A DNA stretch of 64,000 bases from Impatiens glandulifera (GCF_907164915.1 NC_061862.1:65288228-65352227), one strand, 5' to 3'; numbered from the stretch's first letter, positions 39,500-56,149 are shown. Numbers and translations: made by a program. Notes: generated by a model not told the origin, from the letters alone.

Positions 39500-39836
39500 A
39501 TGTTCATCTTGGTTGTTCATCTTGTCAATGATGAAGTTGATGATGCTCTGATTCGGTTCTGTTTCAGAGAAGATTCATTTGATTCGCACGACTTTACGTT
39601 TCGCGAAGGACTTCACGCGAAGGGCTTCGCGTTACGCGAAGCGACACGGTCAGCACGCGAAGGGCTTCACGTTTCGCGAAGGTCATCGCCTTACGCCGAC
39701 ACGGTCAGCCCGCGAAGTGGCACGGTCGGCACGCGAAGCGGCACGGTCGGCATGCGAAGCGGCACAATCGTCACGCGAAGGCACATCGCGTTACGCGAAG
39801 CGGCACAGAGTTGTACTTAGATTTGTGTAAAACATC
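39500..39836 (+). other. Repeat-encoded ORF in module 1
   Basis: From an in-frame ATG at 39500 the frame gives MFILVVHLVNDEVDDALIRF and then CFREDSFDSHDFTFREG. It then runs into the CGCGAAG tandem repeats, where two frames are open to 39820/39830 and one keeps (A)RSARE(A/V) heptads and ends RYAKRHRVVLRFV. The same C-terminal words occur in modules 3 and 4. Frames have slipped within the repeat. The function, if any, is unknown. Confidence 0.3.
39590..39815 (+). repeat. CGCGAAG-rich 21-bp tandem repeat, module 1
   Basis: GC- and CpG-rich array in very AT-rich surroundings. Its unit is about CGCGAAGCGGCACGGTCGGCA (21 bp, one base changed or more in most copies), about four recognisable units at 39710-39790. 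It is preceded by palindromic words such as TTCGCGTTACGCGAA and TTTCGCGAA. Confidence 0.85.
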
Positions 39837-40560
39837 AAATTCGATTACTACTGGTGTGAGTATACTTATTTCTTAGTATATCGCAGATGTATTTTCCTTT
39901 CTTGTACTATTATTTTCTCTAAGGTGTGAGTAATGAATGCAAGTTTGATTAAAAATGATATTTGTGTTTGTAAGCTAAAGTCTTAGTTGATTAGAAATCT
40001 GAGTGAAAAGTTGAGTTTAAAACACTTGATTTTTTTATTAAATGGTCATGCAATTGAAAAAAATAAGAAGATTTTCTTAATGAACCAGATTTTGGATACC
40101 ATTTATAGAGAAGATACTGATTTTACATAGACTTGTTTGTTATTGACCATTTTGAATGGAAGCTCTCTTTATCTTTAATCTCACGTCAATCAAGAAACCA
40201 TTTTTGTTAATCACTTTTAATGGAAGATCTCTTTATCTTACCTCTTTATCTGGTAAAAAAAATTGAATGAAGTTCTACAAGAAATTTTTCTACACCAAGG
40301 AAGCCCAAGGTTGTGATTCAGACAAAAATTCAGAGTAGTATTATTAAGAATTTTCTCTTACATATATTTGCAAAATTGATGAACAAAGGCCATATGAATT
40401 AGATTTACCACCAAAACATCGAAGATTATGGTTCTAAACATGTACAAGTTTATACACCATAGATATGTAACATTGTTGTTGCTTCTTGTGGGGCTCAACA
40501 ACATAAACAACTCTCTATTATATGTATGCCTTTTAGGGTTTAGAACCATATTGTTGAGAA

Positions 40561-40773
40561 TCACAAGGCGGTGACTGTTTTTGTAATTGTCCTCTTCTTC
40601 TTCTTATCCTCCTTCATTGAGAATCTTTCATCAAATTCACTCAAAAGCTTGTTAAGTGACATACCTTCGCGAAACGTGAAGTCGCGGGAATCAAATGAAT
40701 CTTCCCTGAAACAGAACCGAATCAGAGAATCATTAACTTCATCATTGACAAGATGAACAACCACGATAAACAA
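40561..40773 (-). other. ORF in module 2 with a different C-terminus
   Basis: The frame begins MFIVVVHLVNDEVNDSLIRF and continues through REDSFDSRDFTFREG as in modules 1 and 4. The repeat region is then replaced by MSLNKLLSEFDERFSMKEDK and KKKRTITKTVTAL. The switch point CGCGAAG|GTATGTC looks like a splice donor, so the Lys-rich tail may be intron read-through or a captured sequence. Unrecognised; 70 aa. Confidence 0.3.
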
Positions 40774-41179
40774 CCAAGATGAACATTAGAAAATCTCATG
40801 GTTTAGGGTTTGAATATGAAAATAATGAAAATAAGAACATAAATCGATCCAATCACCTGATATTAGAACGATTTTCGTCTCGATCTGTATAATATATTTG
40901 TTTAGGGTTTCGCCGCTGTGGTTCCGCCACCGCCGTCGCGAGAAGAGAGAAGAGGGGGAAGAGAAAGAAAGAAAATACCAAAATAAAAAATTTGAAAATT
41001 TATATAAAAAAATTCACCTCGCGAAACGCGAAGTCCCTTCGCGTTAGGCGAAGAGGTTAATTTCGTCCAAAAAAATATAAGTGACCACGAGAGCAAATAA
41101 AGTTATAAAGTGACCATCATGTCAAATAACCCTATCTTCAGGATCATTTCGTCAAATTTCCCCATGTGTGAGGTCAGTT

Positions 41180-41188
41180 GGACATAGG
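41180..41188. other. Target-site duplication, left
   Basis: GGACATAGG, identical to 43008-43016. Nine bases is the typical Mutator-superfamily duplication. One extra G on each side makes the edge ambiguous by one base. Confidence 0.8.
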
Positions 41189-41796
41189 GGGAAATTTGAC
41201 GAAATGACCCCAAAGATAGGGTTATTTGACCTGGTGGGAAATAATAATTTCATTTGCTCTCGTGGTCACTTTTATTTTTTTTTGGATGAAATTACCCTCT
41301 TTACTTCGCGTAACGCGAAGGGACTTTGCGTTTTGCGAAGTGAATTATGGTTTTATATAAATATCCAAATTTTTCATTTCATTCATTTACTTTCTCTCTC
41401 TTCTCTCTTTGCTCTTGTTCGACGGCGAAGGCTACGACAACGGCGGAAACATCAAAGATAAGAAAACTCTAACACCCTAACATTCAGATGTTCATTATAC
41501 TGTTCTTATTTTTATTATCTTCATTTCAAACGATTTATGTTATTCTTAATCAAACTCTAACCCTAAATCAATTTAATCTGTTCTTATTATTCATATTGGT
41601 TCATATTTGTTCATGAATCGATGTTCATCATACTGTTCTTATTTCTATTATTTTTATTTCAAACAATTTATGTTGTTCTTAATCAAACCCTAACCCTAAA
41701 TTAATTTAATTTGTTCTTATTGTTCATATTGGTTCATATTTTTGTTTATCTTATATTTGCAGATCATATGGGTTCCGTTTCAGGGAAGATTTACTT

Positions 41797-41862
41797 CGCG
41801 TTACGCGAAACGGCACGGACGGCACGCGAAGGCACATCGCGTTACGCGAAGCGGCACAGAGT
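41797..41862 (+). repeat. CGCGAAG repeat, module 3 (short version)
   Basis: CTTCGCGTTACGCGAAACGG..GGCACGCGAAGG..CATCGCGTTACGCGAAGCGG. It has one to two 21-bp units only, followed by the conserved GTTGTACTTAGAT. The matching frame ends SRYAKRHRVVLRF. Confidence 0.8.
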
Positions 41863-42387
41863 TGTACTTAGATTCTTTTCAATCATTTTCTTTCACTACA
41901 AATGTATTTATATAAGGTTGCTTTTGTTGCTTCTGTTGTGTAATGGAAAATTGGAATGAGTAGTAATTGTTGTTATCATCATTCTTTATAAAAGCAAGTT
42001 CTTCTTCCATGTTTCTTTTTTCTTCTTTGGCCAATACCCCCTTCTTCACTTACTCTAGCTTTTTTGCACCTTAACATCCAAGTCAACTCTTGCCCATTAC
42101 CCAAAACATACACACTCACATATTGTCTTATGGTCCCGAGAATATGAGATTTTATTTTTACGTAACTTATTTCAGATTTGTATATAAAATAATCGTTTAA
42201 ACAACATACCAAATGAGGATAAAGAACCACCCAATGAAATTACAAAACAACATGCAAAAACATTCACATTATACAAATCATACACACTTGCTATATAAAT
42301 GAGATTGTAATGTTCGATTTGAAAAGGAAATTAAGCAAAAATTGAATATTTGAAGAGTATGACATTAGAAATTAAGCAAAAAATGTT

Positions 42388-42711
42388 TTACACAAATCTA
42401 AGTACAACTATGTGCCGCTTCGCGTAACGCGATGTGTCTTCGTGTGCCGACCGTGCCGTTTCGCGTGCCGACCGTGCCGTTTCGCGTGCCGACCGTGCCG
42501 CTTCGCGTGCCGACCGTGTCGCTTCGCGAAACGTGAAGTCGCGAGAATCAAATGAATCTTCCCTGAAACGGAACCGAATCAGAGCAATATCAACTTTATC
42601 ATCGACAAAATGAACAACCACGATGAACAATAAGATGAATAAGAAGAAAACCTTATGGTTTAGGTTTGAAGATGAATATAATGACAGTAAAACATAAATC
42701 GATTCAATCAT
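42388..42711 (-). CDS. Hypothetical 107-aa protein with 7-residue RSARE(A/T)A repeats
   Basis: An ATG-started frame lies in the right arm of the long-TIR element. It has a hydrophobic N-terminal half (about residues 22-38, KVFFLFILLFIVVVHFV), then VDIALIRFRFREDSFDSRDF, then about four heptads of the type (A/T)ARSARE encoded by the 21-bp DNA repeat, and an end SRYAKRHIVVLRFV shared with modules 1 and 3. A TATA-like box (about 42863-42876) and a CT-rich leader precede it on the minus strand. No family is recognised. It may be only an accident of the repeat, although the flanking residues are shared between modules. Confidence 0.3.
   Translation of the reverse strand: MIESIYVLLSLYSSSNLNHKVFFLFILLFIVVVHFVDDKVDIALIRFRFREDSFDSRDFTFREATRSAREAARSARETARSARETARSAHEDTSRYAKRHIVVLRFV
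42417..42535 (-). repeat. CGCGAAG 21-bp tandem repeat, module 4
   Basis: In minus orientation about four units of CGCGAA(G/A)CGGCACGGTCGGCA in register, ending CATCGCGTTACGCGAAGCGG. This is the cleanest of the arrays. Confidence 0.88.
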
Positions 42712-43007
42712 CTGACATTAGAACGTGTTTTCGTCGTCGATCTGTATAATGTGTTCGTTTAGGTTTAGGGTTTCGTCGTGGTTCCGCTACTACCGTGCCG
42801 TCGCGAGAAGAGAGAGAAGAGAGGGAAGAGAGAGAAAGAAAATGACGAAATGAAAAAATTTAAGTATTTATATAAAAGAAAATTCTTCGCGACGCGAAGA
42901 GGGAAATTTCGTCCAAAAAAATAAAAATGACCACGAGAGCAAATAAAGTTATTATTTGCCACCAGGTCAAATAACCCTATCTTTGGGATCATTTAGTCAA
43001 ATTTCCC

Positions 43008-43016
43008 GGACATAGG
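43008..43016. other. Target-site duplication, right
   Basis: GGACATAGG, identical to 41180-41188. Confidence 0.8.
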
Positions 43017-43268
43017 GATGCCAATGGTCCGTCCCATTCTATGTAGTGTATTTTTTTTACAATCATATTAAAATATATTGAAAATTAATATTATTATAAA
43101 AAAATAAATTTAAAATTCTTATAAAATATAAAAAATAAATAAATGTACTGATATTTTTATATATTTAATTGTGTTTATACTATCTATACAGAATCGGAGT
43201 AAGATCAGGCGGAGTCGAGGTGATGATTCTTTGTGTCAACTGAGAAGAGTTATTTAGTCACGGAGCAG

Positions 43269-43416
43269 GATCATCTGTTCCCAACTTATTGTGTTTTTCC
43301 TGTTCCTTCTCACAAAGGGAGAGACAATATTATAAATAATTTTTTTTTTAATTACGATACTATTCCTACCCTTGTGAGAGGAACCGAGAAGCATAATAAG
43401 TTGGGAACAAAGGATC
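43269..43416. mobile_element. Short inverted-repeat MITE, family copy 2
   Basis: GATCATCTGTTCCCAACTTA at the left pairs with the complement of TAAGTTGGGAACAAAGGATC at the right. Inner CTCACAAAGGGAGAGACA and a T-rich core follow the same order as the copy at 9269-9407. Confidence 0.62.
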
Positions 43417-44073
43417 TCAATTGTCTAGTCAAACTCTACTTTGTGCACAACATTGCTTTATTTTAAGAAATGCAATGACTAGTTTTAAATTTTAGGTCAC
43501 ATCATATTTAACTAATTAGATTTTATTATTTTTATTAATCATAATACAAATAATTATATTTATTAAATATAACCTAAAAAAAGTTAAAGATAATAAAGTT
43601 TTAAAATATCCAATTTTCATGGCGTACTACTCACAACACTTCTATTAAGATATATACTTTTAAGAATAATTGAAATTGAATATTCATTTTGTTGTTTTTA
43701 ACAACCATAATAAAAAAAGGGTTGTTTTTATTATATTATTGTATTCACTCTAATTTTTAAAAATTAGAGTAGTTTAAACTTGTAAACAACCAAATAAATA
43801 TATATATATATATAAAAACAAAAATACCTACCAAAAAAATCTGAAAAGACAAAAATGCACTTATACCAAAATCTGACCAACTAATAATATTAAATATATT
43901 TAGATGAATAATCTTAAAATATTATATACACTAGTTTTTCATCTCAGCATGTTCCTTATAAGTTGGCCAGGTGAAAGCATTTCTAAAGTTTGTCTCCCAT
44001 TTGAACAAAATACTCTAATTAAGAAAACTAATATAACAACCCAACCCCATCTTCATCAATTCAACTTAACTTA
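43417..44073. other. AT-rich intergenic, no gene
   Basis: No coding segment or recognisable repeat other than a short (TA)n at about 43798-43813. Confidence 0.5.
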
Positions 44074-44271
44074 TCTATATATATAATGATGCTTAATTTT
44101 TAAAGTGTCCGGATTTCCGGGTCGAGAACTGTGATTAATTTAAATATACGTGAGAGTAAATGGATACTCGAGTCGGATTGTGAGTTGACCCGCCCATAAA
44201 AATTTTAACGTAATATTTTTTACCCGATTTTTTATATTATTACTCGTGCAAATGCACAAGATACATGCTAG
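44074..44271 (+). mobile_element. Short non-autonomous Helitron (198 bp)
   Basis: The 5' end TCTATATATATAATGATGCT begins with the canonical TC after an A. The 3' end has a GTGCAAATGCAC hairpin, about 12 nt, and then CTAG followed by T, the expected Helitron terminus with A/T insertion and no target duplication. The body has TGTCCGGATTTCCGGGTCGA and CCCGCCCA words common in small plant Helitrons. It has no Rep/helicase. Confidence 0.68.
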
Positions 44272-46370
44272 TTTTTAATAAGAATTGAAATTTTGTTCTT
44301 AGTTCATAATTTTTGTCACTTAAACAACCTAATAGGTTATACATAAAAACTAAAAAAATCTACTAATGACATGATATGGAGTGAAAAAAGATCAATATAA
44401 TATGTAACCTTTTTTTTTGTTTTAAATTTATGAAACTATTACTGTCTTTTAAATACCGACTAATACTTTAAATACGACTTTTATCACTTGAACTAATATA
44501 ATAGATTAATTATTGTAGATACCAACTTTTATCAATTAAGCTAATATAATAGATTAATTGTTTTCAGCAGATGGAGGCCTATGTATTATTTGTTTGTTTT
44601 GCTATTCATGTCTTTAATGTCAAGATTATAATTCTGAAAATATGAGAGGGATGATTATTAAATTATTGATTATTTAATTACAAATTATCGTTTTTGACAC
44701 ATAATGTAAAAATATTCCAAATGCATGTTAGACTTTATTCAGGTAAAACCAAATTTGTTTGAATAGCATGAACTCAACTCAATAAAAAACAATTTAATAA
44801 CTATTTGGGTACCCCAAACTAAACCTAACACACAAATTTGTGTTAGAAAGTAAAAAAATATATATATTTGAGATAAAATATCTTTGTTTAGATATATAAT
44901 GTGAACAACCCAAACTGAACACTTAATTCCAAATATTTTATCCAAAAATGATCCAATATTGGGATATGACTCCTCAATATAATACTCAAATAATTAGTTT
45001 TGTAATTAGTAAGTTAAGAGAAAAACTGTTTATTTCTAAGACCTTGTACTACTTGAATCATTAAACCATATGAACTTATTTTTTAAAGCAAAAATTATAA
45101 CCCAAAAAGCAAAAATCATTAAAATATCTCATTAGTTATGATTTGAAACAATAATTTGTAGAAAAATATATTCCACTTTGAATTTGAAAATAATAAATCC
45201 ACTAATGAAGATCAAAATAATAACGCATATAGATAATGCAACATTTGACCAAATAGGGTACCTCATGGGAGCAAGAAATTCCAGCAATTCATACCTCAAT
45301 GTATCTCATGTTCTATGGTTCAAAAACATACAACCCAAGTTACAGGTTAGAAAGCATCTAACATCTATTTTTATAAGAGTACACCATAAACCAAAATACC
45401 AATATCACATTAAATACATAAAACAATCTTGACAAATACAAACTACTTAGAAAATACATAAATCATAACCAACAATGTAGCATGAAAATCGTTGGAGAAC
45501 TCTTGTATAGTTGTTTTCTAACACTAAGATTTATTTGTAAAATGATAGCACAACATTTCACTTCCATGATCCCCAACTTTAATAAAAGGTAAGAATCGAA
45601 GAGATCTAAAGTCTCAAATTCCAAACTCTTTCTACTTTAGCTACCATGTGTGGGTGGGAAGCACTCTTGTATAATCTTACAACAAATATAGATTTTATTT
45701 GAAAACTTCAAACTCTTTATGAAATAATTCTTATCCATGTGTAGTCTGTAGATATATATAGAATCACATAAGGTGTATCATGTATGAATAAATTTAGTCT
45801 GACCTAGATTTACAAACTAATTGGTAGTTTCTTTAGCAAGTTCAAAATTCAGATCAGAAACAAAATGTTGTTAAATAAGGCCATTATTACAAAGCAGGTG
45901 AAAAATCAAAACTTCCAGGAATAACAATTCCAACAAATATATTGCATACAGATAGATAAATAAGAACTATGAACTTACACCACCAACAAACCTTTTTAAG
46001 CTGCAAACTCACATTTACTGACCTAAATTGGTCATTCTATCATCATTTTGTCTAACAAGCTAGAGAAAGCAACTGCATAAGCATATCATTTTATCTACCA
46101 AGTTCATCCTTTCAACTCCCTTGGGTAATTCTCATATGGCCAACTATGTCAGTTTAAAAAAAAAGATGAGGCATGCAATGGCCATCCCAAAAAAGAGCAA
46201 GTTATTTAGAAAGATGAACAATTACCCACCAAAGAGCAAGTTTGAAAGAGGGTGGGAGGGGGGATTGAGATATTCAAATGCACCATCTGGGGAGTTATTT
46301 ACAGAGATATAAAGTCCTCCTTCCCAATTCTGTCAACAAGCATACTCTCTCCTAACAGGTGCTTTTGGTT
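44272..46370. other. Intergenic, SnRK1 downstream region
   Basis: AT-rich, no coding segment recognised; frames such as 45178-45432 are not convincing. The SnRK1 3' UTR must end somewhere below 46370, but no end point could be set. Confidence 0.45.
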
Positions 46371-51917
<5,547 letters not shown>

Positions 51918-52747
51918 CTAAATGAATGGTAAAAGAATAATTGTCTTAATTATTGGGTTTAGATGCAATTGTATTGGAGATTGCAGACCTATTAAATAAA
52001 CTTCAATTAGATGGTGCAATCTGATATATTTTCCTTCTTTCAGTTTATCAAGAAGAAACGTGCACACAATAAATCAAGAGAAGTTCATGTCACCAGCTTA
52101 CACCAAACAAGGACGTGCTCAACACGGAATAAGCTTGTTCCAAGAAAAACCCACAATAATCATTAATCAACACTCTACTCTTGCGTATACGATTAATCAT
52201 ATACAAATGTTTCAAAACAATGTTTATTTACTAAATATATGCCATGTTTTACGACAAACAATGAGAACAACATTTTAATGTCTTATAAGGTGCAAATGTC
52301 AATTTCCTACACTAGTAACCTAAAAAACTCACAGACCAGACTGCAGGAGCGCTAGGAATAGGCTGAATTCAAGCAGGCTTTGTTTATAATCAATCCTTTA
52401 CTGCCAAGTACATATTTGATCACCTATCCATGCTTAAGAATAATCTTCAAATTAATGAATTCACTCAGAGAACTTAATCCAAATCTATGATAATTGACTA
52501 GAGGATATCAAAATGATCACTAAACCCTAATTCTGAAATCCCCACGAAGAAAGGTGCAAAGATATCTGTTTTCAGCTTAATACTCACAAAAAAAACCCTA
52601 GAAGCCACAGATCTGGCTTTAGAAAACACTAGTCAACATTATCAATCAACTCGATCACTTAGATATGTCGCTGAGCATAGATAAGAACAATAAGAAATCA
52701 TTTAGCGAGAAAGAAATGGAAATGGAGAGGTTGAGAGATGAACTTAC
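51918..52747 (-). other. 5' UTR intron of SnRK1
   Basis: Donor CTCTCA|GTAAGTT (52747/52746) and acceptor ACCATTCATTTAG|GACCTG (ending 51918) with a pyrimidine-rich run define an 830-bp leader intron. The first exon would be about 52748-52790. SnRK1 alpha genes are known to have leader introns. Predicted from sites only. Confidence 0.55.
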
Positions 52748-52799
52748 TGAGAGCTGGAAGAATGAAGGAATCAGTTATTCAGGTTTTGCCTTGAATAAA

Positions 52800-53066
52800 C
52801 CCCCGAGAATTGAAGATGATATGTGAAACAAATGACCTATTATACACATATAATAAGTATACCACCACCACGAAATCGAATATATATATAAAGATGATGT
52901 GAAGCTTATATTCTCTTTCTCTTTCTCTCTCTCTATATGTATATATATATATATTCACGCTATATGCAGAATCAAGATGTGTTATCAAAGATTCATTTTT
53001 AATAATATATATTTCCACAAATCTTTAAAATAATAATAATAATAATTAATTAAATGTGACAGTTAT
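52800..53066. other. SnRK1 upstream region with CT and TA microsatellites
   Basis: A CT-rich run (about 52911-52935) followed by a TA run (about 52936-52953) lies roughly 130-180 bp upstream of the predicted leader exon. On the gene's strand this is a GA tract, common in plant promoters. No TATA box could be assigned with confidence. Confidence 0.4.
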
Positions 53067-53240
53067 AGCTTGTTTGATCTATGATATTTTAGGTTTTTTT
53101 TAAAACAAAAAATTATTATATCATTGTTTTTTAATTATTAAATCACTTCACAAAATGCCCTTACTCAACTTTTATTAAATTTAAAAAAAAAAAAAACTCA
53201 TAAAAATCTTTAAAAACCTAATATCAAATTAACCCTTAAT
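53067..53240. mobile_element. Possible MITE
   Basis: AGCTTGTTTGATCTATGATA..TTTTAGGTTTTTT at the left and the reverse of AACCTAATATCAAATTAACC at the right form imperfect arms of about 40 bp. The ends are of the TTTGATC type seen elsewhere in the window. Confidence 0.33.
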
Positions 53241-54200
53241 AATAAGCTGTTACATGGAATTAATTTTTAAGTAATCAAATAATAATAAAATATAAATACT
53301 TTGTATTTCTTAAAAAAATTGTTTTATTATATATTTATAAATATTGCCATTGTTTTGAAATTTGAGATTGAAAATTATATGAACTAAATATTGTTTTAGC
53401 TTAATTGTGTTTTCTAAAAAGGTTCATTTTCTTTTTATCTAAATAACTTATTTTTTTAATAATTTATATGAGATAAAGTTATTTAGAAATAATTTTCATA
53501 AACAAACCAGGCCTAACTTTTGAGCTTAAAATTCCATGACCTCTCACTTTCCTGAGTCATCTTTTTGATTTCTTGCTTACATATGACTCATCTCTTTGTA
53601 ATCTCCAAATTAATTACAGATTTTATAATTAAACCGAATCAAACTTGATTCTTATCATCTGAGCTGTGGCCATTAGGCTCCATTTATATAAGAATTACAA
53701 ACAAAATCTAATACAAATATAGAAAATGGGATCTAATTCCAAGACTACATCTAAGAGTCTAAAATTATGGACTCTTCTTTTTCAAACTCACCCAACTTTA
53801 ATTCTTGAATTTGTTGCTGATTGAAATTTTTCGTGCCAAAAATACAATATAAAAACATTGTACTCAAACATCATTTCATCATCTTTTATTAATCAAAATA
53901 TTAAAATATTATTTATTATTTTAAAAATGATATATTATTATTATATATTAATAATTTTAAAAATCATCTCACATCAATATATTCTTAAATAAACTTAAAT
54001 TTATTTAAATAAATCCTTACCCAAAATGTTAAATGACTGATCAAAAATGTAATTTTAATTTGTATTTATGCATAATTATTTTTATCTATCAATTCCAGAA
54101 AAAAGGTTCGCATAAATAATCATCTTTTTAATATATTATAGTAATATTATGGGACAAATTAAATGTTATTGTCACATAATAAAAAAATAGGAGTAATAGA
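53241..54200. other. AT-rich intergenic, no gene
   Basis: No coding segment. A GGCCTAAC word near 53510 may be a decayed MITE end. Confidence 0.5.
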
Positions 54201-54370
54201 GAGAGGGAATTTGGTGAGAGAATTTGGTGAGGAAATGACTTGGTAGAACCTTCATTGGTTGGAAAATGTAAAATTGGGAGGAAGGAGAGAAAAAAGAGAA
54301 ATTATTTGATTTTTTCAGCAAATATGCCAAGTCATTCTCTCACCAAATCCTCTCACCAAATTCTCTCCCC
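54201..54370. mobile_element. MITE with 40-bp inverted ends
   Basis: GAATTTGGTGAGAGAATTTG..GAGGAAATGACTTGG at the left pairs with CCAAGTCATTCTCTCACCAA..TCCTCTCACCAAATTCTCTC at the right. The arms match at most positions and have an internal duplication of ATTTGGTGAG. The core is 90 bp and non-coding. The superfamily and target duplication are unclear. Confidence 0.65.
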
Positions 54371-56149
54371 TAATCATTTCTCATAAAAGAATTTACGAAT
54401 GGTGAAGTTGTGACCACCTCAACAACAAATCTTTGTATTTTTCTTATTTGTGAAATAATTTTACAGTAAGAGCATTTTTTTTCTAAATATTGTATAGGGT
54501 CATTTATATAATAATAATAATAATTAAATACTTAAATATTTTTTACTATTGTCATATTAATTAGGAAAAAATCAGTACTATTGTGTTTGTTCACTTGTAC
54601 AAACAAAGAAATTTGTTATATAAGAATTGACCAGGAAGAATTTTGAAATATTTAGATAATTATTTAAATTTTAGTGAAAATATATACAGGGTAAATTCAA
54701 AAGTTTTGCATAACTATAATAAATCAAATATTTATCAACATAATATAACTCTAATCTCACAAATATCTCTCGATTTGTGATTAAACGACATGTTACCATA
54801 TTATTTAAATAGTTATACAATTAAATTTATTATTAAACTAAAATAATATATAATTATTTATTTAATATTGACAACATACTTTATTTTAATAATATATAAG
54901 TAACTTACGAATAATTACAATCCAATCATTTAAAATTAGTCAAACAAATAATAAATTTCTAATAACAAAAACTTATAATAAGTCATATATTATATAATTT
55001 ACAATTTAGTTAAAATAATAAAATAAACTAATAATATTTTAAATAAAATAACAAAATAATTTAACATTATCACTATGAATATTATTTAACTGGTTATAAT
55101 TAAGAGATATTTTATTTAATGTTATATATTTTATGTTTAATTTATAGATATTATATTATATATATATAATAATAATATTGAGATAATATCTTATAAATAT
55201 ATTATTATTTATTTTAATATTATTTCTTAAATTTAATATATAAAATAATTAAATAAAAAATTAAAAGATTATATTGTGATGTATTATTTAAGTTAGTTTG
55301 TAATGAGATTGTAAAATTGATTGGTCAGAAAACTTTATACATAATTAGATATTATATATATATAAGCTAATTAAAAAAAAACAATAATTTAATTATGATA
55401 CAATCTAATTATAATTTATTTATTATTATTACCTATTAGAATGGAATACAATTAATCGATTAATTGACCTTCATAATTGATACTATAAAACTAGGTTGGA
55501 GTTTAACCAACTAACGACGAGTCATTCTTGTAACTTCTCAATTTAACTCTTAAAATTTTACAATTTAAACAAAAGTTAACTAATTTAATTTTAAGATAAA
55601 TTCTTACGCTTTTAAATTTATGATAATAAAATTTTACTATTTATTAATAATTTTGATTTTACGATTTTATATTATTTTACATAAAAGAATTATATTTATA
55701 AATTTTAAAAAATATTTATTATTTATTCAAATAAATAAATAAATTATATTATTATTATTTATAGTTTTATATATTATTATTTAATTAATTTTATATTTAA
55801 ATTTATAAAATTTTAAAATTGGCTGACGTAAAATATTTAATTATATATACAAATAATATATAATAATATATAACCAATACTTTTTAAAATTAAACTTTTA
55901 CAATTTTAAATAAACTATAAATTTTACAAGTTTAGGAGATTATTTTATAAGATATATTTAGAGTTAGAATATCTAATATAAACATTAAATTAAATTTATA
56001 AAAAAATTAATATAATATAATAATATAATATTAATATTATCATAATTTCTCAAACACTTCTACAAGTAAGTGAGGTCTTTCCAATCCAACAACATTAAAT
56101 AATTTTACACATTGAAGGCATGTTAAAAATAAATTATTTAAATAGATCA
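54371..56149. other. AT-rich intergenic, no gene
   Basis: Extremely AT-rich with no coding segment. Confidence 0.55.

Larger units (their letters stand above)
39240..41163. mobile_element. Older relative of the CGCGAAG-type long-TIR element
   Basis: A plus-strand module (39240-39836) and a minus-strand module (about 40600-41163) are inverted copies of each other around an unrelated 0.75-kb core. Shared landmarks are a TATA-like AATATAAATT, a CTTTCTCTCT leader, AACCCTAAACAAATATATTA, CAGATCGAGAC.AAAATCGTT and an ORF with RFCFREDSFDS. The right end TCGTCAAATTTCCCC matches the terminus of the element at 41189-43007. The left outer end has decayed, so no target duplication is visible. Confidence 0.6.
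41189..43007. mobile_element. Complete long-TIR Mutator-like element with CGCGAAG modules
   Basis: The termini GGGAAATTTGACGAAATGAC and the complement of the right end (GGGAAATTTGACTAAATGAT) start inverted repeats. They match closely for about 200 bp (AAGATAGGGTTATTTGACCT, TTTGCTCTCGTGGTCA) and again at their inner ends (CGCGTTACGCGAAGCGGCAC..GTTGTACTTAGAT). Each arm is thus roughly 630-690 bp around a 0.5-kb core. A 9-bp duplication GGACATAGG flanks it. There is no transposase, so it is non-autonomous. Each arm holds a TATA-like box (TATATAAATA), a pyrimidine-rich leader and a repeat-bearing ORF. The core (41880-42385) is unrecognised. Confidence 0.8.

Noticed and set aside
40571..40756. 61-aa plus-strand frame opposite module 2 ORF
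   Set aside because: It is the antisense shadow of the 40561-40773 frame.
45178..45432. 84-aa plus-strand frame downstream of SnRK1
   Set aside because: No recognisable domain, AT-rich codon use, no splice context.
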